DNA of 64,000 nt from Ignatzschineria cameli (GCF_003121895.1 NZ_QEWW01000002.1:124001-188000); one strand, 5' to 3'; shown: positions 18,567-27,976, counted from the stretch's first letter. Program-made: numbers and translations. The notes: generated from the sequence alone by a model not told the origin.

Positions 18567-19490
18567 ATGATATTACATACAATATTAGCGGCTCTCGGGC
18601 CTATTGTTTTGGGTTTGTTAGTGGGCTGGGGATCCGGTAAAACAGGGTTTGTTAAGCGTGAGTACACGCAAGCATTTGCAGACTTTGTTGTAAAGATCGC
18701 CCTTCCATTTGCACTCTTTCTAGCAGCGATTCAATCCTCCCCAAAGGTACTGCTTGATGTTGATTATATGTTGGCATTAGCGGTCGGATTAGTGGTGACC
18801 TATGTTATCGGGTTTGCTGCCGGAAAGCTCTTTTTTAAACATAATAAGAAAGATGCAGCGATGCAGGCACTCTGTGTCTCTTTCCCTGATATGGCTTACT
18901 GTGGGCCACCTGTACTTCTAGCAACGGTTGGTTCATCAGGCTTAATTGCAATGGTGATGGGAAACCTCATCTATACGGTCTTTATTATTCCCTTTACGCT
19001 GATGATGATCGGTACGAATAGTAATAAAGGGGGAATGTTTAAGAGTATCTGGCATGCAGTCTCACAACCGCTTGTTTTCCTTCCTATTTTAGGGGCGGTC
19101 TTGGCAATTATGGGGGTTAAACTTCCTGAAATTGCACAAAACTCTGTTAATGAGCTTGGTAAAACCTCCGGCGGGGTAGCACTCTTCTTCTTAGGATTGT
19201 TAATCTCGGGGATTAAGTTACGCGCAAATGTGGAGATTATCTTTAACGTTTTTGTGAAAAACTTTGTTCAGGGGGCATTGATTCTTGGAACGGGTCTTCT
19301 TCTTGGTTTAGAAGGGGAGCTCTTAAAGTCAGCCTTTTTGATCGGTGTTCTTCCCACTGCAACGGCAGTTCCGGCATTAGCTGTAGGAAATCAAGCGTAT
19401 CAGGATACTTCAGCAGGCACTGTACTGTTAAGTACTTTGATGGCTTTGGTCTCTATTATTATCGGGGTGACGATTGTCGATCTGATTTAA
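18567..19490 (+). CDS. AEC-family permease (possible malate transporter)
   Basis: The 307-residue protein is almost wholly hydrophobic with about ten predicted transmembrane helices in two halves. The N-terminal PIVLGLLVGW segment and the C-terminal GVLPTATAVPALA motif are typical of the auxin efflux carrier/malate permease (AEC) family. Members include bacterial malate permeases such as MleP and malonate carriers. The position directly after mqo supports malate or a related dicarboxylate as substrate, by inference only. A weak GAGATAAAGG site lies upstream of the ATG. Confidence 0.8.
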   Translation: MILHTILAALGPIVLGLLVGWGSGKTGFVKREYTQAFADFVVKIALPFALFLAAIQSSPKVLLDVDYMLALAVGLVVTYVIGFAAGKLFFKHNKKDAAMQALCVSFPDMAYCGPPVLLATVGSSGLIAMVMGNLIYTVFIIPFTLMMIGTNSNKGGMFKSIWHAVSQPLVFLPILGAVLAIMGVKLPEIAQNSVNELGKTSGGVALFFLGLLISGIKLRANVEIIFNVFVKNFVQGALILGTGLLLGLEGELLKSAFLIGVLPTATAVPALAVGNQAYQDTSAGTVLLSTLMALVSIIIGVTIVDLI

Positions 19491-19580
19491 ATACTTTTAA
19501 CGCTTTTGATCGGTTGTTATCGATAACAATCTACTAAGATAAGATCTCTTTAAGCGATCGGAAGTTTATCAATCTAAGAG

Positions 19581-19631
19581 AAGACCTCAATGGTTGCTAC
19601 AACGAGCGGTAGCGATCTTGGGGTCTTTTTT
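19581..19631 (+). terminator. Terminator of AEC permease gene
   Basis: AAGACCTCAA (19581-19590) pairs with TTGGGGTCTT (one wobble). An inner GCTAC/GTAGC stem (19596-19600/19610-19614) extends the structure and TTTTT follows. Confidence 0.85.
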
Positions 19632-19772
19632 ATGGTGTTGCGATAATCTATTGAATTAACATTTTATTCACCGCTAAAAAAGATGCTTGTCAGGATTCAA
19701 TAGTGCTTGGGAACTTTAAGGTATAAAATAGGGTGAAGGCCCGGCATTTATGTTGGTTGATATCGATAGTTT

Positions 19773-19820
19773 TATATCGAATTGTATATCGAATTGTATA
19801 TTGAATTGTATATTGAAAAG
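19773..19820. repeat. 12-nt tandem array, 4 units
   Basis: Four 12-nt units based on TATATCGAATTG occupy 19773-19820; the last unit runs into the AAAAGG ribosome binding site of the S4 gene. The array therefore forms part of its 5' region and may supply its AT-rich promoter. Confidence 0.88.
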
Positions 19821-19834
19821 GAATAGAGAAGATT

Positions 19835-20074
19835 ATGAGCGACATTGTCAAAGAAATTTTTTATTTAGAAGGGCATCCCCATATTGCTCTTAATAATCTT
19901 CTGAAAATGACTGGTATTGCCGATACGGGCGGTCAAGCAAAATGGATGGTCGGGGAGGGCTTAGTTCAGGTTGATGGCGAACTTGAGCTTCGTAAAACGG
20001 CAAAGATCCTTGCCAATAGTAAGGTGACGGGAGAAGGGTTTGAGATCACGGTTCTTGCCGGAGATGAGATTTAA
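19835..20074 (+). CDS. Small S4-domain RNA-binding protein (YbcJ-like)
   Basis: The 79-residue protein is one S4 domain: a helix-rich N-terminus (LNNLLKMTGIADTGGQAKWM) followed by VQVDGELELRKTAKI, the classic S4 RNA-binding turn. Length and arrangement match E. coli YbcJ. An RNA-binding role is likely, but the target is not known. AAAAGGAATAG lies upstream. The gene is monocistronic, bounded by a tandem array and a strong terminator. Confidence 0.85.
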   Translation: MSDIVKEIFYLEGHPHIALNNLLKMTGIADTGGQAKWMVGEGLVQVDGELELRKTAKILANSKVTGEGFEITVLAGDEI

Positions 20075-20119
20075 TAGAGCTCTTCTCATTACTATTTAAG
20101 TTCTGTTTTGAAGTTAAGA

Positions 20120-20145
20120 GGGGCACCTTTGAGTGCCCCCTTTTT
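20120..20145 (+). terminator. Terminator of S4 gene
   Basis: GGGGCAC (20120-20126) pairs with GTGCCCC (20133-20139), followed by CTTTTT. Confidence 0.92.
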
Positions 20146-20170
20146 ATTGTTTGAATAAGCCTTTATTAGG

Positions 20171-21514
20171 TTAACGCGCCTCTAAAAGCTCTTTTACATT
20201 TAGAATGATCAGCTCATTATCATCTGCAACATTGGGAAGGCGACTACTTGAAAAGGGGAGATTATTATCATTACCCACAATAATCTCTTCATCATTGATG
20301 ATATCCACATTTTCAATAGTAAAGAATGGGAAGACAAAATGGCCATTGCTAAGGGGTTTTCGAGCAATATTGTGAGGATCTTCAATCTCTAATAGGTCGA
20401 TATAGCCAATTTTATCCACCTGTTGTCCCTGATTTTCTCCATTAAGAGCAATCTTGTAGATACGCTTAAATTGAGGCAGATTCTCTTTCGGGAAACAGTT
20501 GTGGGTCTCTTCACCTTGACAGGAAAATTCAATCACTCCTTCACCATTATCACGCTCGATAATTAATGCATATTGATCATCGATCATATTAAAATCTCCA
20601 ATAGAGAGTCCCGGCTGCTCTAGTGGATAATACCAGTAGTGACCGGTCCACTCCTCTTTAGGCACATCAAACTCTAAAATGAGAAGATTATTCCCATCGC
20701 TATCGGCAAGCGCCCCCTCTAAGAGAGGATAGAGCTTTGAACCATCGCGGCTGACGGCCATACCTTCAAAACCTTTTGAACGGAAGATCTCAAAATCGAT
20801 CGTTTGATCGGGCTTTCCCGGTGTTGTAAGGGAGTAGTGATCGGGAGAGTGTAATTTTTCACCCTGAAATTGTGTCTCAAAAAGATTAACAATCCGGCCA
20901 TCAGGGGTTGCTTGGATAAGATAGGGGCCAAATTCATCGCCAATCCAGAGATAACCGCCGGCAAACTGAAAGCTTTCAGGATCAAAATCAGCTCCGGTTA
21001 AGTACCGTTCTTGGGTGGCTTCATTCTGAATTCTAAAAGGAACGCGTTTATCAGGATCATGTAGAAAGATGGTTTTAAGACGACGAAACTCATTATTTTC
21101 AAAATCGATATCATATTGATTCAAATAGAGCATAAAGTCGGGGGAGTTTTGAGCGCTTCCTGCTCCATTATCGGTTAAGAGCCAGAAGGAGCCATCGGGC
21201 ATCTTTTTGATACCTGAATGTCCTTGGATAGGTTGCCCTTTAAAGGGAAGCGAGACCCCTGTTGGGCGGCCCATCGATTTTCCTTCGATGGCGCCAATCT
21301 GCTCATTTCGAACCCCTTGGGTAAATTTACCGCTGATCTTGAGATCATCTGGCGCATTAATCGGAGCAGAGATCATCGTTTCTGCCGGAATATAGGCGTG
21401 ACCCGTTAATGTTGCCGGATACTTCTCGGTGGCAAAAGAGAGGGTTGTTGTGGTTAGGAGCGATAAGAGTAATGTGGCTAAGGGATTAACTTTTATTGAA
21501 GAGGAAGTTGTCAT
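20171..21514 (-). CDS. Secreted phytase-like esterase (PF13449 type)
   Basis: The 447-residue protein begins with a signal peptide (hydrophobic core LLLSLLTTTTLSFA) and continues as a likely beta-propeller of the 'esterase-like activity of phytase' family. Motifs include HSGIKKMPDGSFWLLTDNG, WIGDEFGPYL and GFEGMAVS. It is probably periplasmic or secreted. Members have been linked to phosphoesterase activity, but no substrate can be assigned. ATG is preceded by AAAAAAGGATCTCTG. The gene stands alone between a terminator and the haem genes. Confidence 0.78.
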   Translation of the reverse strand: MTTSSSIKVNPLATLLLSLLTTTTLSFATEKYPATLTGHAYIPAETMISAPINAPDDLKISGKFTQGVRNEQIGAIEGKSMGRPTGVSLPFKGQPIQGHSGIKKMPDGSFWLLTDNGAGSAQNSPDFMLYLNQYDIDFENNEFRRLKTIFLHDPDKRVPFRIQNEATQERYLTGADFDPESFQFAGGYLWIGDEFGPYLIQATPDGRIVNLFETQFQGEKLHSPDHYSLTTPGKPDQTIDFEIFRSKGFEGMAVSRDGSKLYPLLEGALADSDGNNLLILEFDVPKEEWTGHYWYYPLEQPGLSIGDFNMIDDQYALIIERDNGEGVIEFSCQGEETHNCFPKENLPQFKRIYKIALNGENQGQQVDKIGYIDLLEIEDPHNIARKPLSNGHFVFPFFTIENVDIINDEEIIVGNDNNLPFSSSRLPNVADDNELIILNVKELLEAR

Positions 21515-21630
21515 CAGAGATCCTTTTTTGTAATTAAATAGGTTAAAACAACGAGGAATCTCTATCCTACAAATATTTTTTGACAGGATAATTACAAGAG
21601 AGGAATAGAAGAAAGAGAAGGAGTAGTATT

Positions 21631-21661
21631 AGGGTGAGTTCACTATTTGGAAACTCACCCT
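21631..21661. other. Strong inverted repeat between hugZ and phytase-like gene
   Basis: AGGGTGAGTT (21631-21640) and AACTCACCCT (21652-21661) form a perfect 10-bp stem with an 11-nt loop. Neither side has a good T run. It may end hugZ transcription or be an operator for the phytase-like gene, whose start is 117 bp away. Confidence 0.6.
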
Positions 21662-21700
21662 ATTTTAGTCATATCATTTTAAGTCACTCAAGCGATTAAA

Positions 21701-21760
21701 TTGGACTTAATCAGATTTAATCAGATTTAAACTGATCTAAACGGATCTAAGCGAATTTGA
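21701..21760. repeat. 10-nt degenerate array, about 6 units
   Basis: Units of 10 nt resembling TCAGATTTAA run from 21701 to 21760 (two perfect copies, then ACTGATCTAA, ACGGATCTAA and more diverged copies). It lies just downstream of hugZ. Confidence 0.75.
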
Positions 21761-21809
21761 GGAAGTAGTGATATCTCAAATATCTCAATATCTAGATATT
21801 TAACGGATG

Positions 21810-22577
21810 TTATGCTGCACGTAACTTTTGAACCATTGCAACAAGAAAGTGACGCACATCTAGTGGTGAGGTTGCCTCTTTCTCGAAGGTAAAGCGGAAG
21901 AATTCTTCATCATGGGCGACAGTAAATCCATATTGATCCACTTCCACCATGCGTACTAATTCTGGTTTTGTTACGGTTGTTTGGCTATTGAGATAGAGTA
22001 GAAGTGCATCATGATGATCCGCATTCATATGATCGATCATCTCAGATTCTGATTTTTCATCGAAGATTGTTGGCGCTAAAATTGACTCATAATCGACCCA
22101 ATGAATCTCTCCAAAGCCATTAATATAGCGTGCTTTTTTAGGTTTTAAGAGGTAAAACTGAAAGTTATGTACATTATGGTAACGGCTACTTTCGGGGTAG
22201 AAGCGTTCATAACGTTTTGCAACAGTTGGAATCTCCGCTTCCGTTGCCGCTTCAACATCTCCAAGAATGGTTAATCGCCAACCTTTTTGGATATTATCTT
22301 GATCAGCATTATGGAGCGTTAAAGAAGCTTTCGGATTCTCTTTAACATTCTTTGTATGTTGGGCAATATCGGCGATCAGGAGAATGATCTCATTACGCTC
22401 ATTGAGACAGAAGGGGACAACAGAGCCTAGAGGATAACCGCCAAGATCGAGCGTATCACGCATAATAGTGGCTAAAACCCCGTTAAAGTTTGCTAGCAAT
22501 TGTGTACGAGAATCTCTAGCGGCATCTTGTTTGCTGTAGCTCTGTTTTAAATTATTTTTAGTAATGAGTTCGGACAT
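21810..22577 (-). CDS. hugZ: HugZ/HutZ-family haem utilisation protein
   Basis: The 255-residue protein has a split-barrel flavin-reductase-like (pyridoxamine oxidase-like) domain (about 20-165, with GYPLGSVVPFCL) and a C-terminal DUF2470 domain with DHMNADHHDAL. This two-domain layout is that of HugZ/HutZ haem-degrading or haem-handling proteins. A haem importer and TonB receptor follow upstream on the same strand, so a role in cytoplasmic haem breakdown is likely. AAGGAG is 8 nt upstream of the ATG. Its upstream region is a 90-bp tandem array, so it probably has its own promoter. Confidence 0.85.
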   Translation of the reverse strand: MSELITKNNLKQSYSKQDAARDSRTQLLANFNGVLATIMRDTLDLGGYPLGSVVPFCLNERNEIILLIADIAQHTKNVKENPKASLTLHNADQDNIQKGWRLTILGDVEAATEAEIPTVAKRYERFYPESSRYHNVHNFQFYLLKPKKARYINGFGEIHWVDYESILAPTIFDEKSESEMIDHMNADHHDALLLYLNSQTTVTKPELVRMVEVDQYGFTVAHDEEFFRFTFEKEATSPLDVRHFLVAMVQKLRAA

Positions 22578-22624
22578 CTTTAAATCTCCTTAAGTATTGT
22601 CTGGGTGGGTTTAAAATATTTTAA

Positions 22625-22714
22625 TGACATCCATGTCATCCATGTCATCCATGTTATCAATGCCATTAATATTATTAATATCATTAATTTCGTTTATATT
22701 ATTAATATTATTAA
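22625..22714. repeat. 9-nt degenerate array, 10 units
   Basis: Ten consecutive 9-nt units of form TRTYATYMA cover 22625-22714, grading from TGTCATCCA copies into TATTATTAA copies. It fills most of the gap between hmuV and hugZ, 48 bp before the hugZ start. The nearby segment at 22790-22830 has a further 14-nt repeat (TCTTGAAATCTATA-like) ending at hmuV. Confidence 0.85.
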
Positions 22715-22819
22715 TCCTGTTACCATTAAATTAGTTATTACTAATTTAATGGCGATTATATGATTTATATTGTTGTCGAGAGTGATACTACCTATGTCTT
22801 GAAATCTATATCTTGAAGT

Positions 22820-23620
22820 CTATATCTTAAAGGCCAAAGTTGAGAAGCTGTGATCTTGCGGATCATTAAGCGTAATAAAGTTTACTTTAAAGACCTCCTC
22901 TAATTTTTTAGATTGCCACAATTGTGTAGGCGTGTGCTCGCCGACAACTTCTCCCTCTTTGATGAGTATTAGGCGATCGGAGACTTGTAATGCATGGTTA
23001 AGATCATGCATTACACAGATAATGGTGAGTCCCTGTATTGTCAATTGTTTGAAGTAGCGTAAAAGCTGCTGTTGATGATAGAGATCGAGGTGATTAAAAG
23101 GTTCATCTAGCAACATGACTTTACCCTTTAAGATGCGTTCTTCTTGATCCGCTGTAAAGAGTATCTGTATCAGGACTCTTGCAATCTGAACGCGATGCTG
23201 CTCTCCTCCCGAAAGGCGTTGGTAAGGGCGATCGATAATGCGTTTTAGCTCTAAAGTTGCGACAAGATCCTCTAAAAGAGGTGCAACCTTAGGATGTTGA
23301 GGTGATACTTGGTGGGGCATCAATCCCATCAAGATGATAGCGCGAGCATTGAGTGCAAAGGGAATATGTTCTGTTTGTGGAAGCACAGAGCGCTTTGTAG
23401 AGAGCTCCTCAACAGAGTATGCCGATAATGCTTTTCCCTTAAAAAGAAGTGTCCCACTTGTCGGCTCAATATCGCCTGATAGTAATGTGAGAAGTGTTGT
23501 TTTTCCTGCACCGTTAGGACCGATTAAGGCGGTAAATCCACCTTCTGGAATGGTGAGCTCTGGAATATTGATCAATAGACGCTGTTGATATTGAAGCGTG
23601 ACCTTGCTTAATGTAAACAT
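22820..23620 (-). CDS. hmuV: Haem ABC transporter, ATP-binding protein
   Basis: The 266-residue ATPase has Walker A GPNGAGKTT (34-42), the ABC signature LSGGEQHRVQIARVL, Walker B VMLLDEPFNHLDL and a switch histidine in CVMHDLNHAL. It belongs to the FepC/HmuV group that energises haem or siderophore import. It follows hmuU directly, with adjacent stop and start, and completes the receptor-binding protein-permease-ATPase set. Confidence 0.9.
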   Translation of the reverse strand: MFTLSKVTLQYQQRLLINIPELTIPEGGFTALIGPNGAGKTTLLTLLSGDIEPTSGTLLFKGKALSAYSVEELSTKRSVLPQTEHIPFALNARAIILMGLMPHQVSPQHPKVAPLLEDLVATLELKRIIDRPYQRLSGGEQHRVQIARVLIQILFTADQEERILKGKVMLLDEPFNHLDLYHQQQLLRYFKQLTIQGLTIICVMHDLNHALQVSDRLILIKEGEVVGEHTPTQLWQSKKLEEVFKVNFITLNDPQDHSFSTLAFKI

Positions 23621-24634
23621 CTATCTTCTCCCTTGTCGGTAGACTAAATAGCCTAAGAATGGCGCACCAATAAAAGCAGTTAAGATCCCTATCGGGACTT
23701 CACTATTGCCGGCAATAGTGCGAGAGAAGCTATCGGCGATAATAAGTAAAATTCCGCCAAAAAGATAGGAGAAGGGGAGAACAAAACGATTATCCGCACC
23801 GAATACCATGCGAATTAGATGGGGAATTAAGAGACCAATAAAGCCAATTCCACCAGAGAAAGCAACAGCCGTTCCGGTAATAATCGCAACACCCCAAATC
23901 TGCTCTTGTTTTAAGCGCTCCACGTTGATACCGAGATGTTTAGCCTCTCGCTCTCCTAATAACATCGCATTCATCGCTTTTGCTCGGCGCCATAGTAGTG
24001 GCAAAATAAGAAGTTGAATGACGGCAAGGATTGCGAGTTTTTCATAGTTGAAACTACTTAAGCTTCCCATCGACCAGAAGGTTAAAGAGCGAAGCTCTGT
24101 CTCATCAGCAATAAAGGTTAAAAGTCCGATAAGCGCACCGGTAAATGCATTAATAGCAATACCGATGAGTAGCATTGAGCTGATGCTAATACCGCGCGTA
24201 TTTCGTGAGAAGAGATAGAGTAGAGTTGTGATTAGCCATCCACCGATACAAGCCGCAACTGGAAGTGCGTAATCGCCGAGCTTTGCAAAGAGAGTCGGAA
24301 TAAGGTGTGTTCCCACAACGATAGCTAAAGCGGCAAAGAGAGCAGCCCCACTTGAAACGCCAATGATTCCCGGTTCAACAAGTGGATTCCGAAAGAGACC
24401 TTGCATAATTGCGCCGGAGACCGCTAATGCACCCCCTACAAGTAAAGCAGCAAGAATGCGTGGAATACGGATATTCCAAACAATGTAGTACTCCATTGAA
24501 TCTGATTGAAATAGGTTGCGCCAATCGAGCTCCATCGCCCCTTGACCTGCCGCGATGATTAGAATCAGTATCAAAGAGAGGAGTACAGCGGCAATAATAG
24601 GGCGCTGATATTGTTCAAAGAAAGCACTATTCAT
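23621..24634 (-). CDS. hmuU: Haem ABC transporter, permease (FecCD family)
   Basis: The 337-residue protein has about ten transmembrane helices and FecCD motifs, including RIPRILAALLVGGALAVSG near the N-terminus, NPLVEPGIIGVSSGA, and GFIGLLIPHLIRM near the C-terminus. It would form the inner-membrane channel for haem with HmuV and HmuT. The start lies 3 nt after the hmuT stop, consistent with translational coupling. Confidence 0.92.
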   Translation of the reverse strand: MNSAFFEQYQRPIIAAVLLSLILILIIAAGQGAMELDWRNLFQSDSMEYYIVWNIRIPRILAALLVGGALAVSGAIMQGLFRNPLVEPGIIGVSSGAALFAALAIVVGTHLIPTLFAKLGDYALPVAACIGGWLITTLLYLFSRNTRGISISSMLLIGIAINAFTGALIGLLTFIADETELRSLTFWSMGSLSSFNYEKLAILAVIQLLILPLLWRRAKAMNAMLLGEREAKHLGINVERLKQEQIWGVAIITGTAVAFSGGIGFIGLLIPHLIRMVFGADNRFVLPFSYLFGGILLIIADSFSRTIAGNSEVPIGILTAFIGAPFLGYLVYRQGRR

Positions 24635-24637
24635 CGT

Positions 24638-25522
24638 TTATTGCTCCTGCAGACACGCATTGATCGCCGTCAATAACGCTTCTCCTTCAGAGAAGATATG
24701 GATGCCATAAACAAGATAATGACTCATATTAACTTCGAAGACACATTTTGGTTGGAGCGCTTCAGGCCAATTCTCCATACCAGAGGATCTTCTCTGAAAT
24801 GGAGGAATAGGCTCCCCTTTCTCTTGAGCAGCAGTACCAAAGTGACCTCGATGACCAATTAGGACAATATCGGGACGCTTCTTGAGCTGATTCTCTAAAG
24901 AGACAGCTCGGTAGTTATTAAAGTCATTGGCAAAGAGATTTTTAATATTGAGCAGGTTGAGGAGCTTATCTGCCGATGTATGAGCGCCAGAGATTTGGGG
25001 TGAACCTAACTGCGCTTCTTGAAGAATAAAGAAGCCGTTTAAAGGAGGTTGTTGCTCACTCATTAACTGTAATCTTTGGGCATCATCAGCCACTTTTTTA
25101 CTTAATGCTATACCGCTTTTTTCACGACCTGTTTTAGCAGCAATGGTGGAGATCGCATCTTGAATATGATCGACATCTACAAGCTCAGGAAATTGGATCA
25201 TCTCTACGCCTGATTGTTTGATCTGCTCGAGGACTGTTTGTGGACCTGAGTCGAAAGCAAGGAGTACAAGATCAGGTTTGAGTGCCAAAATACCTTCTGA
25301 AGAGAGGGCGATCCGGTAACCAATATCGGGAATCTTATTAAGAGAGGGTGAAGTGTGGCTGGTTTGATCAATACCGACAAGTGTTGCCTCGGCCCCTAGC
25401 GCGGTGATGATTTGTGTTAAAGGATTAGCCGCAGAGACAATACGTGAAGCTATCACATCTGCTGCTATGGCCTGCGCACTCAAAGCGGTAAAGAGTGTGG
25501 TAATGAGTAGTTTTCGGAACAT
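24638..25522 (-). CDS. hmuT: Periplasmic haem-binding protein
   Basis: The 294-residue protein has a signal peptide (MFRKLLITTLFTALSAQAIA) and a type III periplasmic-binding fold with the RIVSAANPLTQIITALG opening and a LKPDLVLLAF segment. This is the usual pattern of HmuT-type haem-binding proteins. It lies between the receptor and permease genes, 42 bp after the receptor stop, and should carry haem across the periplasm. Confidence 0.88.
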   Translation of the reverse strand: MFRKLLITTLFTALSAQAIAADVIASRIVSAANPLTQIITALGAEATLVGIDQTSHTSPSLNKIPDIGYRIALSSEGILALKPDLVLLAFDSGPQTVLEQIKQSGVEMIQFPELVDVDHIQDAISTIAAKTGREKSGIALSKKVADDAQRLQLMSEQQPPLNGFFILQEAQLGSPQISGAHTSADKLLNLLNIKNLFANDFNNYRAVSLENQLKKRPDIVLIGHRGHFGTAAQEKGEPIPPFQRRSSGMENWPEALQPKCVFEVNMSHYLVYGIHIFSEGEALLTAINACLQEQ

Positions 25523-25564
25523 GTTAATCCTTTTCTGCTAGATCAAATTGTTGTTATAGAGATG

Positions 25565-27931
25565 CTAAAATTCATACTTTATGGAGAGCGCGACATTGAA
25601 TCCTGGGTTCGTCGCACGGCGAAGATCATCCGTATTACGATTCATTAAACCTTGGCTCCAAGATGTATACTCTCTATTGAAAATATTGTAGAGGCCGGCA
25701 TTAATCGTAATATTGCGATCTGGTTTATATTCTGCAATAAGATCAACAGTGGCATAGCCTGCCGTTGGTTGAGGAGGGTTTTGCGGTAAATCATAAGGGC
25801 TTGGCTCACCAAGATTAATATCCTTCGCCTTTTTCCCTTGTACTGCTTTTAAACGGGCCCCGAGATAGAGGTTATCGAGATACTGATAATCAACTCCAAT
25901 TGTTGCTGTGAGGGGCTCGATATTATTAATCGGATTATTAGATCCTCGTTCCTTTCCTTTTGCATAGGCGAGGCTACCATTTAGACTAATGATGCCATTA
26001 CCATTTTGGGTAGAGAAGAGATCAATATGCGCTTTTAACTCTAAGCCATAGACTTTGCTCTTATCAAGATTGATCGCTTGAAATACCCGATAGCCTGTGA
26101 CAGGATCGGGGGCAACTTCTTGTCTTTCTTCAATAAAGTTTTTGTAATCGACATAAAATCCCGTTATAGAGAGTGACTGATGTTCATCGATATAATTCCA
26201 TCCAAGTTCATAGGAGTGGCTCGACTCAGGTCTAAGGTTCGGGTTTGATTTGCTGATATAGCGGTGAGCAGGGTTTCCAAAGCCGACATTGATAGCGCTA
26301 AAAGTTGGGGCTCGAAATCCCTCTGAATAGTTGAAAAATAGTGTGTTTTCCTCAGAAGGGTGCCACAGAAATGCTACTCTTTTAGAAAATTGGCTTTTGC
26401 TCACAGAAACAGGCTGATCTCCACTAGGGTTCGCATCTTGATAAATGCCCCCTAACTTAGGAGAGAGTTTATAGTTGTCGTAACGGATCCCGGCAATGAC
26501 CTCAAACTGTCCCTCATAGAGGCTGATACGATCCTGTAAGAAGATTCCTAGCTCTTTGATTGTAGAGTCTGGGAAGCTCTTATTGGGGAAGGTTTCATTT
26601 TCATCTCTCATTCCTGTTGCGATATTAATGGTATTTCCATCTCTTTCTGTGGTAACTCTGTTATGACGATAGTTCATACCATAAGTTAAGTTATGGAAAA
26701 CAGCATCACTTTGTGCAATGCCTTTGGTAAACTCTATTCCTAAACCATAAGTTTTATTATTGAAATCGCTATAACGAGTTCTATAGGTGGTTTTGCTTAT
26801 AGGAGAGTATTTGTTTGCGGAGATAAAGCGCGTTTCATTATGATCTTGTTTTGCTTTACTATTTTGATAATAGATATTCCAAAAACCGCGATCAAATAAT
26901 CTATTTTCAATCTCGAAGTCATGTCTGAATGTGAGCTGCTTACGTTTTTGAATCTCTTTAGTATGGAGATTGAGATAGGTAATTTGATATTCAGAGGTGT
27001 AGTTAAATTGAGCAAGCGGATCATTGTGTTGCGTTTCTCGATAATCTTCGTAGCTGATGGTAAATCGCTGTTGTTCCGATGGTTCAAAAACCCACTTTGT
27101 TAAGAAATTGTAGTTATCAGCCTTTGATTTATTAGGGTGAGTACGATTTGGCCCTAGAAGTTTTTCACTTGAGGCCTTTCCGGCATGATTTCGCTCTTCA
27201 TGTGGATGGGTATAGGTCAAACGCGCAAATGCAGAGAGCTTATCATTAAAGCGACCGGCAACTGTTCCGGAGAGAAGGGTTTCTCTTGTTGCAGAACGAT
27301 AACCGGCCTTAACTTCGCCACCAAATTTATTATCAGCGCGGAGAAAGTCACTTGGATCTTTAGTCTGCATGAAAATTCCTCCCGCAAGAGCGCTGCCCCC
27401 GTAGAGAGTGGACATCGGACCCTTGATAATATCGACACTCTTCATTGCATCGATATCGAAATAATCGCGACTTGTTGAGAGATAGCTCCCAAAGCGATAG
27501 GTCATTGGAAGAGGCGCACCATCGACAGAGATTAAGACACGATCTTTGCCAATTCCTCTAATACGAATATCACTAATTCCTCCTGATTTATTGAGGTCAA
27601 CTGTGACGCCCGGCTCATAATTGAGTAGTTGAGCAAGATTGGTCGCATTGAGACGGTCAATATTTTGTACATCAAAGTGGGCAATTGTTGCGGCACTCTC
27701 TGCTATTTCTAGATCCTCTTTGAGTGCCCCACTCACAATTACTTTTGAGAGGGTGACGGAGGGATGTTGCTCAGCAAGATCGATACGATCAGCCGTTGTA
27801 GCTATTCCTTCCGCATTGAGCGTATTGTCGATTACCCACTCAGGTTCCGATGGGTTATATGATTGGGCATATAGTGGGGAGGAGAGAAGTAGGGTCGTTA
27901 AGATTGCAAACGGAGACTGTTTAAAATTCAT
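25565..27931 (-). CDS. hmuR: TonB-dependent haem/haemoglobin receptor
   Basis: From the ATG at 27931 the product is 788 residues: a signal peptide (MNFKQSPFAILTTLLLSSP, then an AQ cleavage site), a TonB-box-like LSKVIVSG, a plug domain with RIRGIGKDRVLISVDGAP, and a beta-barrel ending in YEF. The haem-receptor signature is present: FRAP and NPNL boxes flanking a conserved histidine in AHRYIS. Length fits the family. An in-frame ATG 30 nt upstream lacks a ribosome site and spoils the signal peptide; AAGAG lies 8 nt before the chosen start. The gene heads the hmu operon behind a strong promoter. Confidence 0.9.
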   Translation of the reverse strand: MNFKQSPFAILTTLLLSSPLYAQSYNPSEPEWVIDNTLNAEGIATTADRIDLAEQHPSVTLSKVIVSGALKEDLEIAESAATIAHFDVQNIDRLNATNLAQLLNYEPGVTVDLNKSGGISDIRIRGIGKDRVLISVDGAPLPMTYRFGSYLSTSRDYFDIDAMKSVDIIKGPMSTLYGGSALAGGIFMQTKDPSDFLRADNKFGGEVKAGYRSATRETLLSGTVAGRFNDKLSAFARLTYTHPHEERNHAGKASSEKLLGPNRTHPNKSKADNYNFLTKWVFEPSEQQRFTISYEDYRETQHNDPLAQFNYTSEYQITYLNLHTKEIQKRKQLTFRHDFEIENRLFDRGFWNIYYQNSKAKQDHNETRFISANKYSPISKTTYRTRYSDFNNKTYGLGIEFTKGIAQSDAVFHNLTYGMNYRHNRVTTERDGNTINIATGMRDENETFPNKSFPDSTIKELGIFLQDRISLYEGQFEVIAGIRYDNYKLSPKLGGIYQDANPSGDQPVSVSKSQFSKRVAFLWHPSEENTLFFNYSEGFRAPTFSAINVGFGNPAHRYISKSNPNLRPESSHSYELGWNYIDEHQSLSITGFYVDYKNFIEERQEVAPDPVTGYRVFQAINLDKSKVYGLELKAHIDLFSTQNGNGIISLNGSLAYAKGKERGSNNPINNIEPLTATIGVDYQYLDNLYLGARLKAVQGKKAKDINLGEPSPYDLPQNPPQPTAGYATVDLIAEYKPDRNITINAGLYNIFNREYTSWSQGLMNRNTDDLRRATNPGFNVALSIKYEF

Positions 27932-27976
27932 GAGCGAAACTCTTATTATATGAAACCACATATCTTATAGGGTATT

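Noticed and set aside
22625-22714. CRISPR array
   Set aside because: Units are 9 nt and directly abut without spacers; no cas genes are present.
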